A program made the translations under genes and the position numbers. Below are positions 54,844-62,627 of a DNA stretch of 64,000 nt, piece by piece. Below the pieces are notes generated by a model. The model searched no databases and was not told where the DNA came from. It worked only from the letters and a program-made list of their open reading frames with translations. Within the stretch, counting starts at the first letter, position 1; each line of letters starts with the position of its first letter. Source of the DNA: Lacipirellula limnantheis. Lineage in GTDB: Bacteria; Planctomycetota; Planctomycetia; Pirellulales; Lacipirellulaceae. The stretch spans positions 3,439,786 through 3,503,785 of the forward strand of contig NZ_CP036339.1 of the NCBI RefSeq assembly GCF_007746075.1, given 5' to 3'.

Positions 54844-55035
54844 CTAGTGCACCGCCACCCGACGATAGCGGCGACGGCTGACGCGGTCCCAATCGAGAAA
54901 CCGCAGCGGAAGGCAAGGCAGCGGTTCGTGGGCCGGGTCGGCCAAATCGACCAGTGAAAAGCCAAGCCGACTGACAGTGCGGCGCGAGTCGCCCGTCGCC
55001 GTGGCGACGGCCTGGTCGAGTTGCGATTGGGTCAT
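54844..55035 (-). CDS. Small protein of the ubiquitin-like cassette
   Basis: AGGAGG lies eight bases before ATG 55035. The 63-residue product ([47 protein letters not shown]) has an N-terminal helix and a hydrophobic centre. It recalls small uncharacterised planctomycete proteins seen near such gene sets. No catalytic motif is visible. It lies 52 bp before the ubiquitin-like gene. Confidence 0.7.
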   Translation of the reverse strand: MTQSQLDQAVATATGDSRRTVSRLGFSLVDLADPAHEPLPCLPLRFLDWDRVSRRRYRRVAVH

Positions 55036-55129
55036 GGACATCTCCTCCTGCTGAGAATGACAAGAACACAAAAAACGGGACGCCCACCCGGCGTCCCGCC
55101 ACACGGACGATCAGATCCTACAACCATCG

Positions 55130-55378
55130 CTACGGCTCAGCCGCTTCCAGCCAGTGCGCGCGCAGCCACGCAACTTCCGCGGCCAGCGCATCACTGCGCA
55201 TGGGGTATGGACCAAGCGTCGGCCCGCCGATGAGCGCGAGATCGGCGCACCACGCGCCCTCCTTGGTCGGTTCGACGCGGGAGGCCCGCTCGATCAATGG
55301 CGTTCCGAGCGCAGACAGCACAATCTGTTCGCCGTAGAGGCAGCGAACTATCCCCTGGGACGTGACAACGAGTTCCAT
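55130..55378 (-). CDS. Small conserved protein of the cassette
   Basis: This 82-residue protein starts one base after the stop of the previous gene. MELVVTSQGIVRCLYGEQIV, LSALGTPLIERASRVEPTKE, WCADLALIGGPTLGPYPMRS and DALAAEVAWLRAHWLE suggest a compact beta-then-helix fold. The family seems confined to planctomycetes, from memory of similar sequences. No function is known. Confidence 0.75.
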   Translation of the reverse strand: MELVVTSQGIVRCLYGEQIVLSALGTPLIERASRVEPTKEGAWCADLALIGGPTLGPYPMRSDALAAEVAWLRAHWLEAAEP

Positions 55379-55379
55379 C

Positions 55380-56321
55380 TCAGGCCTCCGGCGCCGAACG
55401 CAGTAAGTTTCGCCGGGGACGATCGACCATCAGTCCTTCAAGCGCCGCCTGGACGCGGGTCAGTTCGCCCGCCACCTGCCGCCGCAGCGCGGCGCCGTCG
55501 CGAAGGGCCTGCGGCGCCACTCCCGCCAACGTCGCCGCCGCTTGGTCGACGAGTTCCTCCAATTCGGCGGAGCTGCGCACGTTCAGCCGCCGAAACCGCT
55601 GAAAGAAGTCGCTCAGGTTGGCGACCGCCGAGTCGCGAAAAATTTTCGGGCGGCCGTCCACTTCTCCGGCGAGCCGCTCGGCCAGTCGGCCGACCAATTG
55701 AGACATTTCCGCCGCGAACGCCTCCTCGGCCAGTTCGACGGCCGCGTCGAACCGCGCGGCGACCCGCGCCGCCTCGCGCCGATACAGCTCCGGCGAGAGT
55801 CGCCGCAAGTATTCCGGCGGCTCGACGCTGGGAAAGTCCCAGCTGAGCGCAAACTCCGCGGTGAGCGACGCCGGATAGTCGCTCGGCGCGTAGAGTCGCC
55901 CCAGTTGCTCGCGCGCCGCCTCGCGGAGCTGCGCGTATTCGGCCTCGAGTCGGCTCACCTTGAGGCCAAGATCGAGTTGGAATTCGCCCAATCGCCGCTC
56001 GATCTCGTCGAGGTCCGCGCGGCGAATCAGCCGAATCCCCGGCTCGGGGTAGGGGAGCGACATCCCGCGCGCATAGTCGAGAGCGCGATGGCGCACCGCG
56101 GACACCTCCTTGAAGCGTGGGTGGCTGGTATCCAGCAGTTTCTTGCCGGCGGAGAGAAACTCGCCGGCGGCGCCGAATTGCTGCGCCGCTTCGGTGCGCT
56201 GCTGGCGCGAGAGAGTCTTGCGGGCGCCGAGCCAGTGGAATGAGAGCCGTAGCGCGGCCATCTCGCGGCGCAGTCGGTCGGCGGGCGCCGCCGGCGGCGG
56301 TTCCGTGAGGAGCGTCGTCAT
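55380..56321 (-). CDS. Helical protein of unknown function in the cassette (DUF3150-like?)
   Basis: ATG 56321 follows GGAGA and gives 313 residues. The protein is rich in Ala, Arg and Glu and mostly helical. MAALRLSFHWLGARKTLSRQ lies near the start, then SAVRHRALDYARGMSLPYPE, and PSDYPASLTAEFALSWDFPS in the middle. The layout resembles DUF3150-type proteins that often accompany AAA ATPases in plasmids and phages, but I am not sure of that link. It lies 17 bp after the AAA+ gene and probably works with it. Confidence 0.7.
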   Translation of the reverse strand: MTTLLTEPPPAAPADRLRREMAALRLSFHWLGARKTLSRQQRTEAAQQFGAAGEFLSAGKKLLDTSHPRFKEVSAVRHRALDYARGMSLPYPEPGIRLIRRADLDEIERRLGEFQLDLGLKVSRLEAEYAQLREAAREQLGRLYAPSDYPASLTAEFALSWDFPSVEPPEYLRRLSPELYRREAARVAARFDAAVELAEEAFAAEMSQLVGRLAERLAGEVDGRPKIFRDSAVANLSDFFQRFRRLNVRSSAELEELVDQAAATLAGVAPQALRDGAALRRQVAGELTRVQAALEGLMVDRPRRNLLRSAPEA

Positions 56322-56338
56322 CGAGGGAGTCTCCCAGC

Positions 56339-57805
56339 TTAGTTGGCGGATGGATCGACGCTCCGGCGGCGCCGGGGCGTCGTGGTCGAGCGATAAACGC
56401 CGCCGGCGTCGGCGGCGAGACAACGACCGCTGGCCCAGCGCCGCAGCGCCGCGAGCGACTCGGCGGCCGAAAGGGCCACCGGGACAACCTGATTCGCGGC
56501 CGCTGCCAGCGGCAGTTCCAACAACGTCGCCAATCGGCAGCAAGCGGCGATCTCCGCGCCAGTCCAGTGGTCGTCATCCGGCAACGGGTCGTGCGGGTCG
56601 ACCCCGTAGCGAGTTCGATGGATCTGCCAGATCGCCTCTTTGGCGGCGCGCGACGGCAGATCAATGAAGAAGACGCCGTCAAAGCGTTCGGCGCGGGAGA
56701 ATTCGGGCGGCAGTCGAGTGACGTCGTTGGCAGTCGCGACGACAAAGACGTCGCTCGTACGATCGGAAAGCCAGCTGAGCAGCGTTCCGAACAGCCGCGC
56801 CGAGACCCCGGAGTCGCCCTGACCGCTCGCGCCGGAGAGAGCCTTGTCGACCTCATCGACGAACAAGATGCAGGGCGCCATCGCCTCGGCGATCGCCAGC
56901 GCCTGCCGGACGTTCCGTTCGGTTTCGCCCACCAGCGACCCCAAGAGGGCGCCAACGTCGAGGCGCAGGGTTGGGCGGCCGACTTCGCGGCCCAGCGCCT
57001 GGCACCAGGCGCTCTTGCCGCAGCCCGGCGGCGAAAGGAGCAGGACGCCCCGCGCGGAGACTTGATGGCGCGTGCGCCGCGCGAGTGCTCGCTGGCAGAA
57101 CGTCTTGAGCGCCTCCAGTCCGCCGAGTTCAGCAAAAGACGCGGTCCCGCGATCGAGCGACAGCAGCTTCGATTGGCGCAACTGCTGCGCCTTAAGGTTC
57201 CAGACCGTGGCGGGCTCCAAGGCGCCGTGGCGGACCAGCGACAGACTAAATGCGCCTTCCGCTTCGTAGCGCGTCAGTCCCGCGGCGGCGTCCAGCAACC
57301 GGCCAAGCGCAGCGTCGGCGGGGACTTCGCCTTCGGTCGCCAGCTCCCGGACGATTTGTTCAAGCTGCGCGCGGTCGGGCAAAGGATGCTCCAGGGTGAC
57401 GAAGAGTTTTTGGAGTTCGAGCGGCAGGGTCGCCGCCGGCGCGAGAATGATCACAAAGGTCCGCTGACGCTTGCCCAGTTCAATCTGCCGGGCAAGCGCC
57501 TGGACGATCTCGGCCGACCCCAGAAACCTGTGAAAATTCTCCAGCACCAACAGGCCCGCCCCTTCCGGCGCGGCGAGTCCTTCGGCGGAGCGAACGGCGG
57601 CGAGCGGATCGGGGGCGTCTGCCGCGACTGACTCCCCGGCGACGCGGAGGCCCGTTTCAAGATTCCAGCTGGCGAGGCGCCACTGACGTTCGCGGCAGAG
57701 CTGACGGATCTCGGCGAGCGCCTCTTCCGGTTCCAGCGTTTCGATCCAGATACCGCTAAAGCAGGCGCGGACGTATTCGGTCAGCTCGACGGCGAGTGCA
57801 GACAT
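56339..57805 (-). CDS. Ycf46-like AAA+ ATPase
   Basis: The 488-residue protein has a degenerate N-terminal AAA-like half (LLVLENFHRFLGSAEI around 85-100) and an intact C-terminal AAA+ module. Walker A is PPGCGKS (259-265), Walker B ILFVDEVD (313-320), with LRLDVGALLGSLVGETERNV between, Asn360 as sensor 1 and Arg371/Arg374 as arginine-finger candidates. This two-part plan and the LVGE..RNVRQ segment match Ycf46, an AAA+ protein of cyanobacteria and algal plastids. The job is probably remodelling of a protein complex. It lies 36 bp after the DUF2997 gene. Confidence 0.88.
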   Translation of the reverse strand: MSALAVELTEYVRACFSGIWIETLEPEEALAEIRQLCRERQWRLASWNLETGLRVAGESVAADAPDPLAAVRSAEGLAAPEGAGLLVLENFHRFLGSAEIVQALARQIELGKRQRTFVIILAPAATLPLELQKLFVTLEHPLPDRAQLEQIVRELATEGEVPADAALGRLLDAAAGLTRYEAEGAFSLSLVRHGALEPATVWNLKAQQLRQSKLLSLDRGTASFAELGGLEALKTFCQRALARRTRHQVSARGVLLLSPPGCGKSAWCQALGREVGRPTLRLDVGALLGSLVGETERNVRQALAIAEAMAPCILFVDEVDKALSGASGQGDSGVSARLFGTLLSWLSDRTSDVFVVATANDVTRLPPEFSRAERFDGVFFIDLPSRAAKEAIWQIHRTRYGVDPHDPLPDDDHWTGAEIAACCRLATLLELPLAAAANQVVPVALSAAESLAALRRWASGRCLAADAGGVYRSTTTPRRRRSVDPSAN

Positions 57806-57841
57806 CGTGAGGGGGCTCCAGACGTTGAAGAGGTGAGGGGA

Positions 57842-58039
57842 CTAACGAAACTCGCAGCGCTGCGCCACGACGTCAGCCTGCGCAATGACGTAAAACTCGG
57901 CGGTGAGCCGGTCACTGGTCGTCTGCCCCAAGGTCTGGAGCAAGTCGCGACTGGCTTCTAAGCAGGAGCGGCCAGCGAAGCCCCGCGTCTCGCCGCGGAT
58001 CTCGCCGGCGGGACCAATGATCAGTTCGAGACGCGTCAT
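57842..58039 (-). CDS. DUF2997 protein
   Basis: The 65-residue protein starts inside the stop of the DUF1257 gene (ATGA overlap). RLELIIGPAGEIRGETRGFA, GRSCLEASRDLLQTLGQTTS and DRLTAEFYVIAQADV match the DUF2997 family over its full length. In cyanobacteria and planctomycetes this family goes with DUF1257. No biochemical function is established. Confidence 0.85.
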   Translation of the reverse strand: MTRLELIIGPAGEIRGETRGFAGRSCLEASRDLLQTLGQTTSDRLTAEFYVIAQADVVAQRCEFR

Positions 58040-58404
58040 GGGGATTCTCCGAGATGGATGGTGAGTTTGACGGAGCCGTCGGCGAGGGGCGCTTCGGTGA
58101 CGGCGTAGCCCGAGCGACGCGATTCCAGTCGCGTCTTCTCGATCGCGTATGCCTGCAAGAAGCGGTCAAGTTGGGCGCGATCGCCCCAGGCGCCCTCGAA
58201 ATTGTCATAAGCGAGTTCGCCGGCAGCGAGCTGGCAGACGATCGGGTAGCGCCAGCCGGGAAGGCGCACGGCGAGGCCGGTCGCTGCGGATGCGTACAAG
58301 GCAAACGTGCCGGTCTCCGGCGGCGGCAGTTCCAACCGCGACGCCGCGGCGGTCACCGCCGCGGCGTCGCGAACTTGGGTCCTGATGCGAACGATGTGGC
58401 TCAT
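58036..58404 (-). CDS. DUF1257 (Ycf35-like) protein
   Basis: The 122-residue protein matches DUF1257/Ycf35: MSHIVRIRTQVRDAAAVTAA, LELPPPETGTFALYASAATG, LAVRLPGWRYPIVCQLAAGE, AYDNFEGAWGDRAQLDRFLQ and AYAIEKTRLESRRSGYAVTE. Ycf35 is a conserved protein of cyanobacteria and red-algal plastids with unclear role. The ATG abuts the stop of the preceding gene (TGAATG) and its stop overlaps the DUF2997 start, so the three are translated together. Confidence 0.88.
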   Translation of the reverse strand: MSHIVRIRTQVRDAAAVTAAASRLELPPPETGTFALYASAATGLAVRLPGWRYPIVCQLAAGELAYDNFEGAWGDRAQLDRFLQAYAIEKTRLESRRSGYAVTEAPLADGSVKLTIHLGESP

Positions 58405-58938
58405 TCAGTTCTCCGGTAAACGTGGCAGCGCAGGAGGAGTGTCAAGGCGAGGGACTTGCTCGTGGAGCCTCGACGCGTCAAGGAGGTCGCTCTCCAGGAG
58501 TTCCGTCGCAAGTTCAGCGCACGCCGCGTCCGTTTGAGCAGCGCCTAGGAGTCGATGAACGACGGCCAGCGTGGCGAGAGCGACGACGAAGAGTCCGCCG
58601 CCGCGGAGCGCAGCGGCGAGCGTGGTCGTCGCGCGGCGCTCGGCGTCAACGCGCCGGCGTTCTGACTCCAGTTCCAGGTAGTGGGCCGATAATTGGGCGT
58701 AGTCGACTTGCAGCCGACGATGCGCCGCCAGCAGTTCATGACGCGACTGGGCGTCCGCCGTGACCAGCCGCTCGGCGCCGTGGGCGACTTCGCGCTGCAG
58801 GCCGATCATCGCCTCGTTCTGGGCGGCCTGACGGTCGGCTGCTTCGCGGGCGATTTCGACCGACCGGTCACGGCAGCCGGCGATCATTAGCAAGAGAATC
58901 ATGAGTTTCGTCCGGGCGAGCATGCTCGTGGGGTTCAC
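58405..58938 (-). CDS. Lipoprotein with coiled coil and membrane segment
   Basis: The frame starts at GTG 58938 (GGAGGG upstream) or ATG 58923. KLMILLLMIAGC is a lipoprotein signal with a lipobox ending in Cys. A long charged coiled coil follows (about residues 25-105), then a membrane segment GGGLFVVALATLAVVHRLLG and a short acidic tail. It may anchor the cassette's complex at the inner membrane. No family was recognised. Confidence 0.7.
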   Translation of the reverse strand: MNPTSMLARTKLMILLLMIAGCRDRSVEIAREAADRQAAQNEAMIGLQREVAHGAERLVTADAQSRHELLAAHRRLQVDYAQLSAHYLELESERRRVDAERRATTTLAAALRGGGLFVVALATLAVVHRLLGAAQTDAACAELATELLESDLLDASRLHEQVPRLDTPPALPRLPEN

Positions 58939-59068
58939 GGGCCCTCCAGTGGGTAAAAATGCGGCGGAGCAGTTGTTCTAAGGCGCGGCGCAGACGGATC
59001 TGACGCGCGAGCGCAAGCGCCGTGAAGGTGAGCGCAAGCGACAACAGGTAGACCAAGACTTGTGGCAT
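58868..59068 (-). CDS. Small single-span membrane protein
   Basis: From ATG 59068 the protein has 66 residues. MPQVLVYLLSLALTFTALAL is a membrane anchor, followed by a basic, His-rich cytoplasmic tail. It overlaps the lipoprotein gene by 71 bp in another frame. The role is unknown. Confidence 0.55.
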   Translation of the reverse strand: MPQVLVYLLSLALTFTALALARQIRLRRALEQLLRRIFTHWRAREPHEHARPDETHDSLANDRRLP

Positions 59069-59265
59069 GGGGCCTCGCGGGGGAGGAAGAGGGGGGCGTG
59101 GCTGGAGGACCGCACAACGGGCCGCGGCGGGCGGCCGTGAAGAGCTAGGCACGCCACTTCGGGATGCCGTGGTCTGGGCGGATATTTAGCTGCTCTCCAA
59201 GCCGGTCGGCGAGAACTTGAACCGGCCATGTTCGCAGTCGGGAGGAATGGGCAAAGCTCATTAGC

Positions 59266-59484
59266 CTAACGCTGGGCAGCTGGCGGCGGACCGACGTGGG
59301 GCCGGGCCGCGGGTCGTGCCGCCGGCGCCCAGATTCGCTCCGCGGCCAAGATCGCCACCAGCGCTACGAATGCCCAGGATCGCCAAGCGTTCCACAGCAT
59401 CCGCAGGTTCGACTCGTATCCCGCGCCGTCGCAGTAGCGACATTGGTACGACTGGAACAACCATGTTTTGAGACGTGCGAACAT
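59266..59484 (-). CDS. Small membrane protein with CxxC motif, first gene of the cassette
   Basis: GGAG stands six bases before ATG 59484. The 72-residue protein has YQCRYCDGAGYESNLRMLWN, a CxxC of the rubredoxin/zinc-ribbon type, then a membrane span WAFVALVAILAAERIW and a Pro-rich tail. It lies about 200 bp before the next small gene, so it may have its own transcript. Confidence 0.55.
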   Translation of the reverse strand: MFARLKTWLFQSYQCRYCDGAGYESNLRMLWNAWRSWAFVALVAILAAERIWAPAARPAARPHVGPPPAAQR

Positions 59485-59862
59485 ACGGTTCTCCGATGAG
59501 TGTGGGAACGTCCTTGGCGCAGCCAACTGACGTCGACCGAACCGCCAGCGCGGTCGACGAGATGTCGACGTCGCTCGCGCGTGGACGTTTTCCGGGACAG
59601 CGTAAGCGGACGTCGCGAAGACGCGCTTACGATCGGACGCCGACTGGTAACCTCGGGTCCTCAATGATTCTTGCCCCGTTTTTGTCGCCAATTTAGCAGT
59701 GGCGTTGCCCGCATCGGGCGTCAACGAATGATGAACAGCTACTCGGCGGTGAACGCGTCTCCGTTGGGAATGCGTGATCCTGCCGACGATCGGCTGCCCG
59801 TGCGAACTCTGCCAGGGTTAAAGGCGAGATTCAATAGCCTCGGCCCCATCTCTGCACGCTGC

Positions 59863-60062
59863 GAACATGCAGACGTACCCGATGTACACCGGCGCCTACG
59901 CTTACGGTCGGGTTCGTCAGAATCCCAAGACGCGTCGCGTCCGTCAGCTGACTCAACGGTTAGCGCCAGAGTAGTGGCAGGTCCTCATGAAAGATCCCTA
60001 CCTGGTCTGCAACAGTTTGGCTGAGTATGAACAAGACGTCGCGTGGCTCCAGGAGAACCGTT
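59863..60062 (+). mobile_element. Large serine recombinase remnant
   Basis: The frame reads YPMYTGAYAYGRVRQNPKTR, QRLAPE, a TAG stop, WQVLMKDPYLVCNSLAEYEQ and DVAWLQENR. NPxYAGAYxYGR, PxEEWxVLIKD and WEEYExN are the hallmarks of the recombinase domain of large serine integrases. The catalytic N-terminus is missing and a stop interrupts the frame. Confidence 0.65.
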
Positions 60063-60224
60063 CCCTCTCATCGCGACGCGGATCCATGCGTAAACGACGA
60101 GAAGCTACGCGAGCTGGAACGGTTAGAGAGAGACTTGGATCGTTATCGCCGAGAACAACCGCAGCGTCTCACGGCGAATATCAGACTCGGCGACTTGACG
60201 AAGATCTCCCAGCACTTTGGCACG
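60063..60224. other. Short stretch between mobile-element remnants
   Basis: Protein-like but unassigned frame (LRELERLERDLDRYRREQPQ) on the plus strand, perhaps part of either remnant. Confidence 0.3.
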
Positions 60225-60410
60225 CCGACGCACAATGCCATGATTGAATCCTTTAACTGTCGGCTTCGAGCCGAGCACCTGAACGAAAACCGGTTCTTGT
60301 CGTTAGATTTCGCTGAGGAGTAGATCAGCAGTTGGCGGACGGATGACAATGAACATCGATCTCATCGTGCCCTGGCAACCTGGCGCCCAGGGAGTTTGCT
60401 TCAACTTGCC
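60225..60410 (+). mobile_element. IS3-family transposase (OrfB) remnant
   Basis: The frame reads NAMIESFNCRLRAEHLNENR, FLSLDFAEE, a stop and ISSWRTDDNEHRSHRAL. This is the C-terminal part of the IS3 OrfB integrase core (…IESFN..LR.EHLNEN.FLSL.EA...…W..DYN..RPHSSL). The catalytic beginning is absent. Confidence 0.7.
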
Positions 60411-60522
60411 AGACATGCCGGGCAAAGTGAAGCCTCGGAAACCTTTACTTGCATGAGAGGAGTTGATGGTAGCAGGTCACCAATTCCGTCTTGGTATGTC
60501 AGTTTGCATCGACTCATCGCCT

Positions 60523-61854
60523 TTAGCGTTCGGTGGCGCTATGCAATTGATTCCGCTGTTTCGAAAGCAAAATAACGGCTCTTTTGCCGTCCGTGAAATA
60601 TGGATCCCCGGTCAAGTTGCGGCGGGGGGCCGTACTTGAGCAACTGCCGACGCCGTCCACGTAGCTAGTCGCGTCGACCCGCTCCGCCTGAGTCAGATCC
60701 TCAATAACATAGTCTCGCGCCTCGTCGACATCGGGATCAACTCGATGTGTCGTCAAGTTCCAAGTCTTGTAGGTGAAGCGAACGCCAATGTCGCGGCTCA
60801 CTTGTCCCAGCCAGACGCTTTCACCTTGATACCGCAACGGAGTGAGCCAGAGCCTCAAATGAAGTCGTTCGTTAATCGACTTCCTACTGCGCTGCAAGGC
60901 GATATCTTGACTTCTTCCGAAGAGATAGAGTGCGCTTACGGGAGAGTAGCGATAATGGCTGCTAAGCAGGAATGAGCGAACCGTCTTCCAACAGGTTGAT
61001 AAAGTAATCACTTCACTCTCATCCCATCTCGCGATGAAAGCGCTGAGCATGGCGTCAAAGTCGCCGATAACGACAAGGTTCAAGGGGTCTCCATTTCGGG
61101 TCTGCTTTGCATTCGACGTCGCCGCAGGCATTTCCTTCAGATGCGCGCTTAACGCGACAACGTCGCAGTCTTTGCGTGAACTGGGACTGATCAAATCGCT
61201 GAGGTGGCGGCTAAGAAAATCAACGGAAATTCCTGGCACTGGAATCGAGAAGATGAAATCGACTGGGACGTCATCCTTTGCGTCAGCAAGAGCGGCAACG
61301 CCGAGTAGGTCACTTTCCGAGTGGAGCGAGATCGGGACCACCTTCATCCCCGCATCGATCGAGGTGAACACGAAGCCTTCCGAAACGCTACCTGGCGGGA
61401 TAGGTCGCATGTGAAAGGCATGCTCGCTGAAGAATTCATCCATTCGCCGATTCGCGCGGTATGCCGTGATCAGCTTGAGGGGAATCAGCACGAGCAGCGG
61501 AAGGAATATCCATCCGATGAGCCCGAAGGCGGACAATCGTTTTGCAAACGAAAAGTGATTCCTCGCCGCGGCTTCGAGCGGCGTGTAATAGTTGGGATCA
61601 ATTTGAACGAGCCGCAGCCGCATTAATGCCTGAGATCGGTTGACGACGCGGATATAAACGGGCTGGATGCCACGCCGTGCCAATGACACGCCGAAGTAAC
61701 TTGCACTTTCGGCGGCATCAAGCACGCTAACGGTGACCTCGGCGTTTGTATTCTCCTGAGTCTGAGCCCGCGACAAGAATGTGCTGAGCGTCGGATCAGG
61801 CGTGTAACGCGTGGTAAAGAAACGCCACTGAGGTATTCTTGATGCAGTGCTCAC
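60523..61854 (-). CDS. LssY C-terminal-domain protein
   Basis: The frame opens at GTG 61854 and gives 443 residues. Residues 25-90 hold FLSRAQTQENTNAEVTVSVL, RRGIQPVYIRVVNRSQALMR and IDPNYYTPLEAAARNHFSFA, as in the N-terminal part of the family. A membrane segment follows (FGLIGWIFLPLLVLIPLKLI). The C-terminus has GDPLNLVVIGDFDAMLSAFI, PVSALYLFGRSQDIALQRSR, SINERLHLRLWLTPLRYQGE, VWLGQVSRDIGVRFT and HRVDPDVDEARDYV, the LssY_C domain. Relatives usually begin with a lipoprotein signal that I do not see here, so the N-terminus may be incomplete. Function is unknown; the domain occurs in membrane phosphatase-like contexts. Confidence 0.85.
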   Translation of the reverse strand: MSTASRIPQWRFFTTRYTPDPTLSTFLSRAQTQENTNAEVTVSVLDAAESASYFGVSLARRGIQPVYIRVVNRSQALMRLRLVQIDPNYYTPLEAAARNHFSFAKRLSAFGLIGWIFLPLLVLIPLKLITAYRANRRMDEFFSEHAFHMRPIPPGSVSEGFVFTSIDAGMKVVPISLHSESDLLGVAALADAKDDVPVDFIFSIPVPGISVDFLSRHLSDLISPSSRKDCDVVALSAHLKEMPAATSNAKQTRNGDPLNLVVIGDFDAMLSAFIARWDESEVITLSTCWKTVRSFLLSSHYRYSPVSALYLFGRSQDIALQRSRKSINERLHLRLWLTPLRYQGESVWLGQVSRDIGVRFTYKTWNLTTHRVDPDVDEARDYVIEDLTQAERVDATSYVDGVGSCSSTAPRRNLTGDPYFTDGKRAVILLSKQRNQLHSATER

Positions 61855-62040
61855 CGACTAATTCTGGTCACTGCAAGAATGAAGGTCTATATCGCTTCAG
61901 ATTGTTTAGCGCGAAAATCGTTTAACTCGAAAGCCGCTCGAAGCGGGAGCCGATTGGCTGGCTTCCATCGTTGTTAGCAGCCTAGTTGCAAATCTCGGAT
62001 CCCCTACGTCGCGACGAGGCGCTCCACCAGGAAGAACATC
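61855..62040. other. Short intergenic stretch
   Basis: No gene supported; the broken transporter gene follows. Confidence 0.4.
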
Positions 62041-62415
62041 GAAATTCGCAACGAGCAGATCTGGCTAGTCGTTGGATCGATGATGATCCTCGCCACCGGA
62101 ATGTTGGCCATCGCGTTGGCCTATACGCGCGCTGTGATGGTTCCCTTCGTGCTGGCCATCTTCATCACGGCGGTCGTAGCTCCGGTCGTAGACTATCAAG
62201 TCAACCGATGGCGACTTCCCAAATGGTTTGCCGCGCTGACGACTCTTTTAGTGGTCCTGGCGTCACTCGTGATGATGGGCGTCGGGTTGATCGTTGCGGT
62301 GCAGTCGATGGTTCTCTCGGCAGACGAATACAGCTCACAAGTGGCCGACCTTGCAGCGAGGCTCTTCGACGAACGGTCCGGTATCACTCGAGGTTATGTT
62401 TTCGTCGTGGCGTAA
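62041..62415 (+). pseudogene. Truncated AI-2E-family transporter gene
   Basis: From 62041 the frame reads EIRNEQIWLVVGSMMILATG, MLAIALAYTRAVMVPFVLAI, FITAVVAPVVDYQVNRWRLP, KWFAALTTLLVVLASLVMMG, the N-terminal two membrane helices and loop of an AI-2E/PerM-type exporter. No start codon is visible before ATG 62080. The frame ends after about 110 codons, against the usual 340-370. A further piece (ANNATIVVFVATL, about 62490-62535) in another frame looks like a later helix, so the gene has decayed by deletion and frameshift. Confidence 0.65.
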
Positions 62416-62627
62416 TCGGCGCAGCGCCGACTTTTGGCGTCCAAACACACGTATTTCCGACCTTCCGCGCGGCAACCGGCGCGGTCGAAGTATGCAAACA
62501 ATGCGACGATTGTTGTATTCGTCGCCACTCTCAGCTAGTTTGAACGAACCTTGAGTCTATTGACTTTCAACTTCGCCGCTCGGTCGCCCCGACCGAACAT
62601 CCGCTGGCCCAATCCCAAGGCGTTCTG

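Noticed and set aside
52274..55104. PRTRC-type plasmid cassette (ParB-related, ThiF-related)
   Set aside because: A ThiF, a JAB and a small protein are present, but I see no ParB-like gene or the other PRTRC proteins, and the small protein is MoaD/ThiS-like.
55438..57135. A 565-residue minus-strand frame across the AAA+ and helical genes
   Set aside because: It is Arg/Ala-rich, has no motifs and overlaps two genes with clear domains in other frames.
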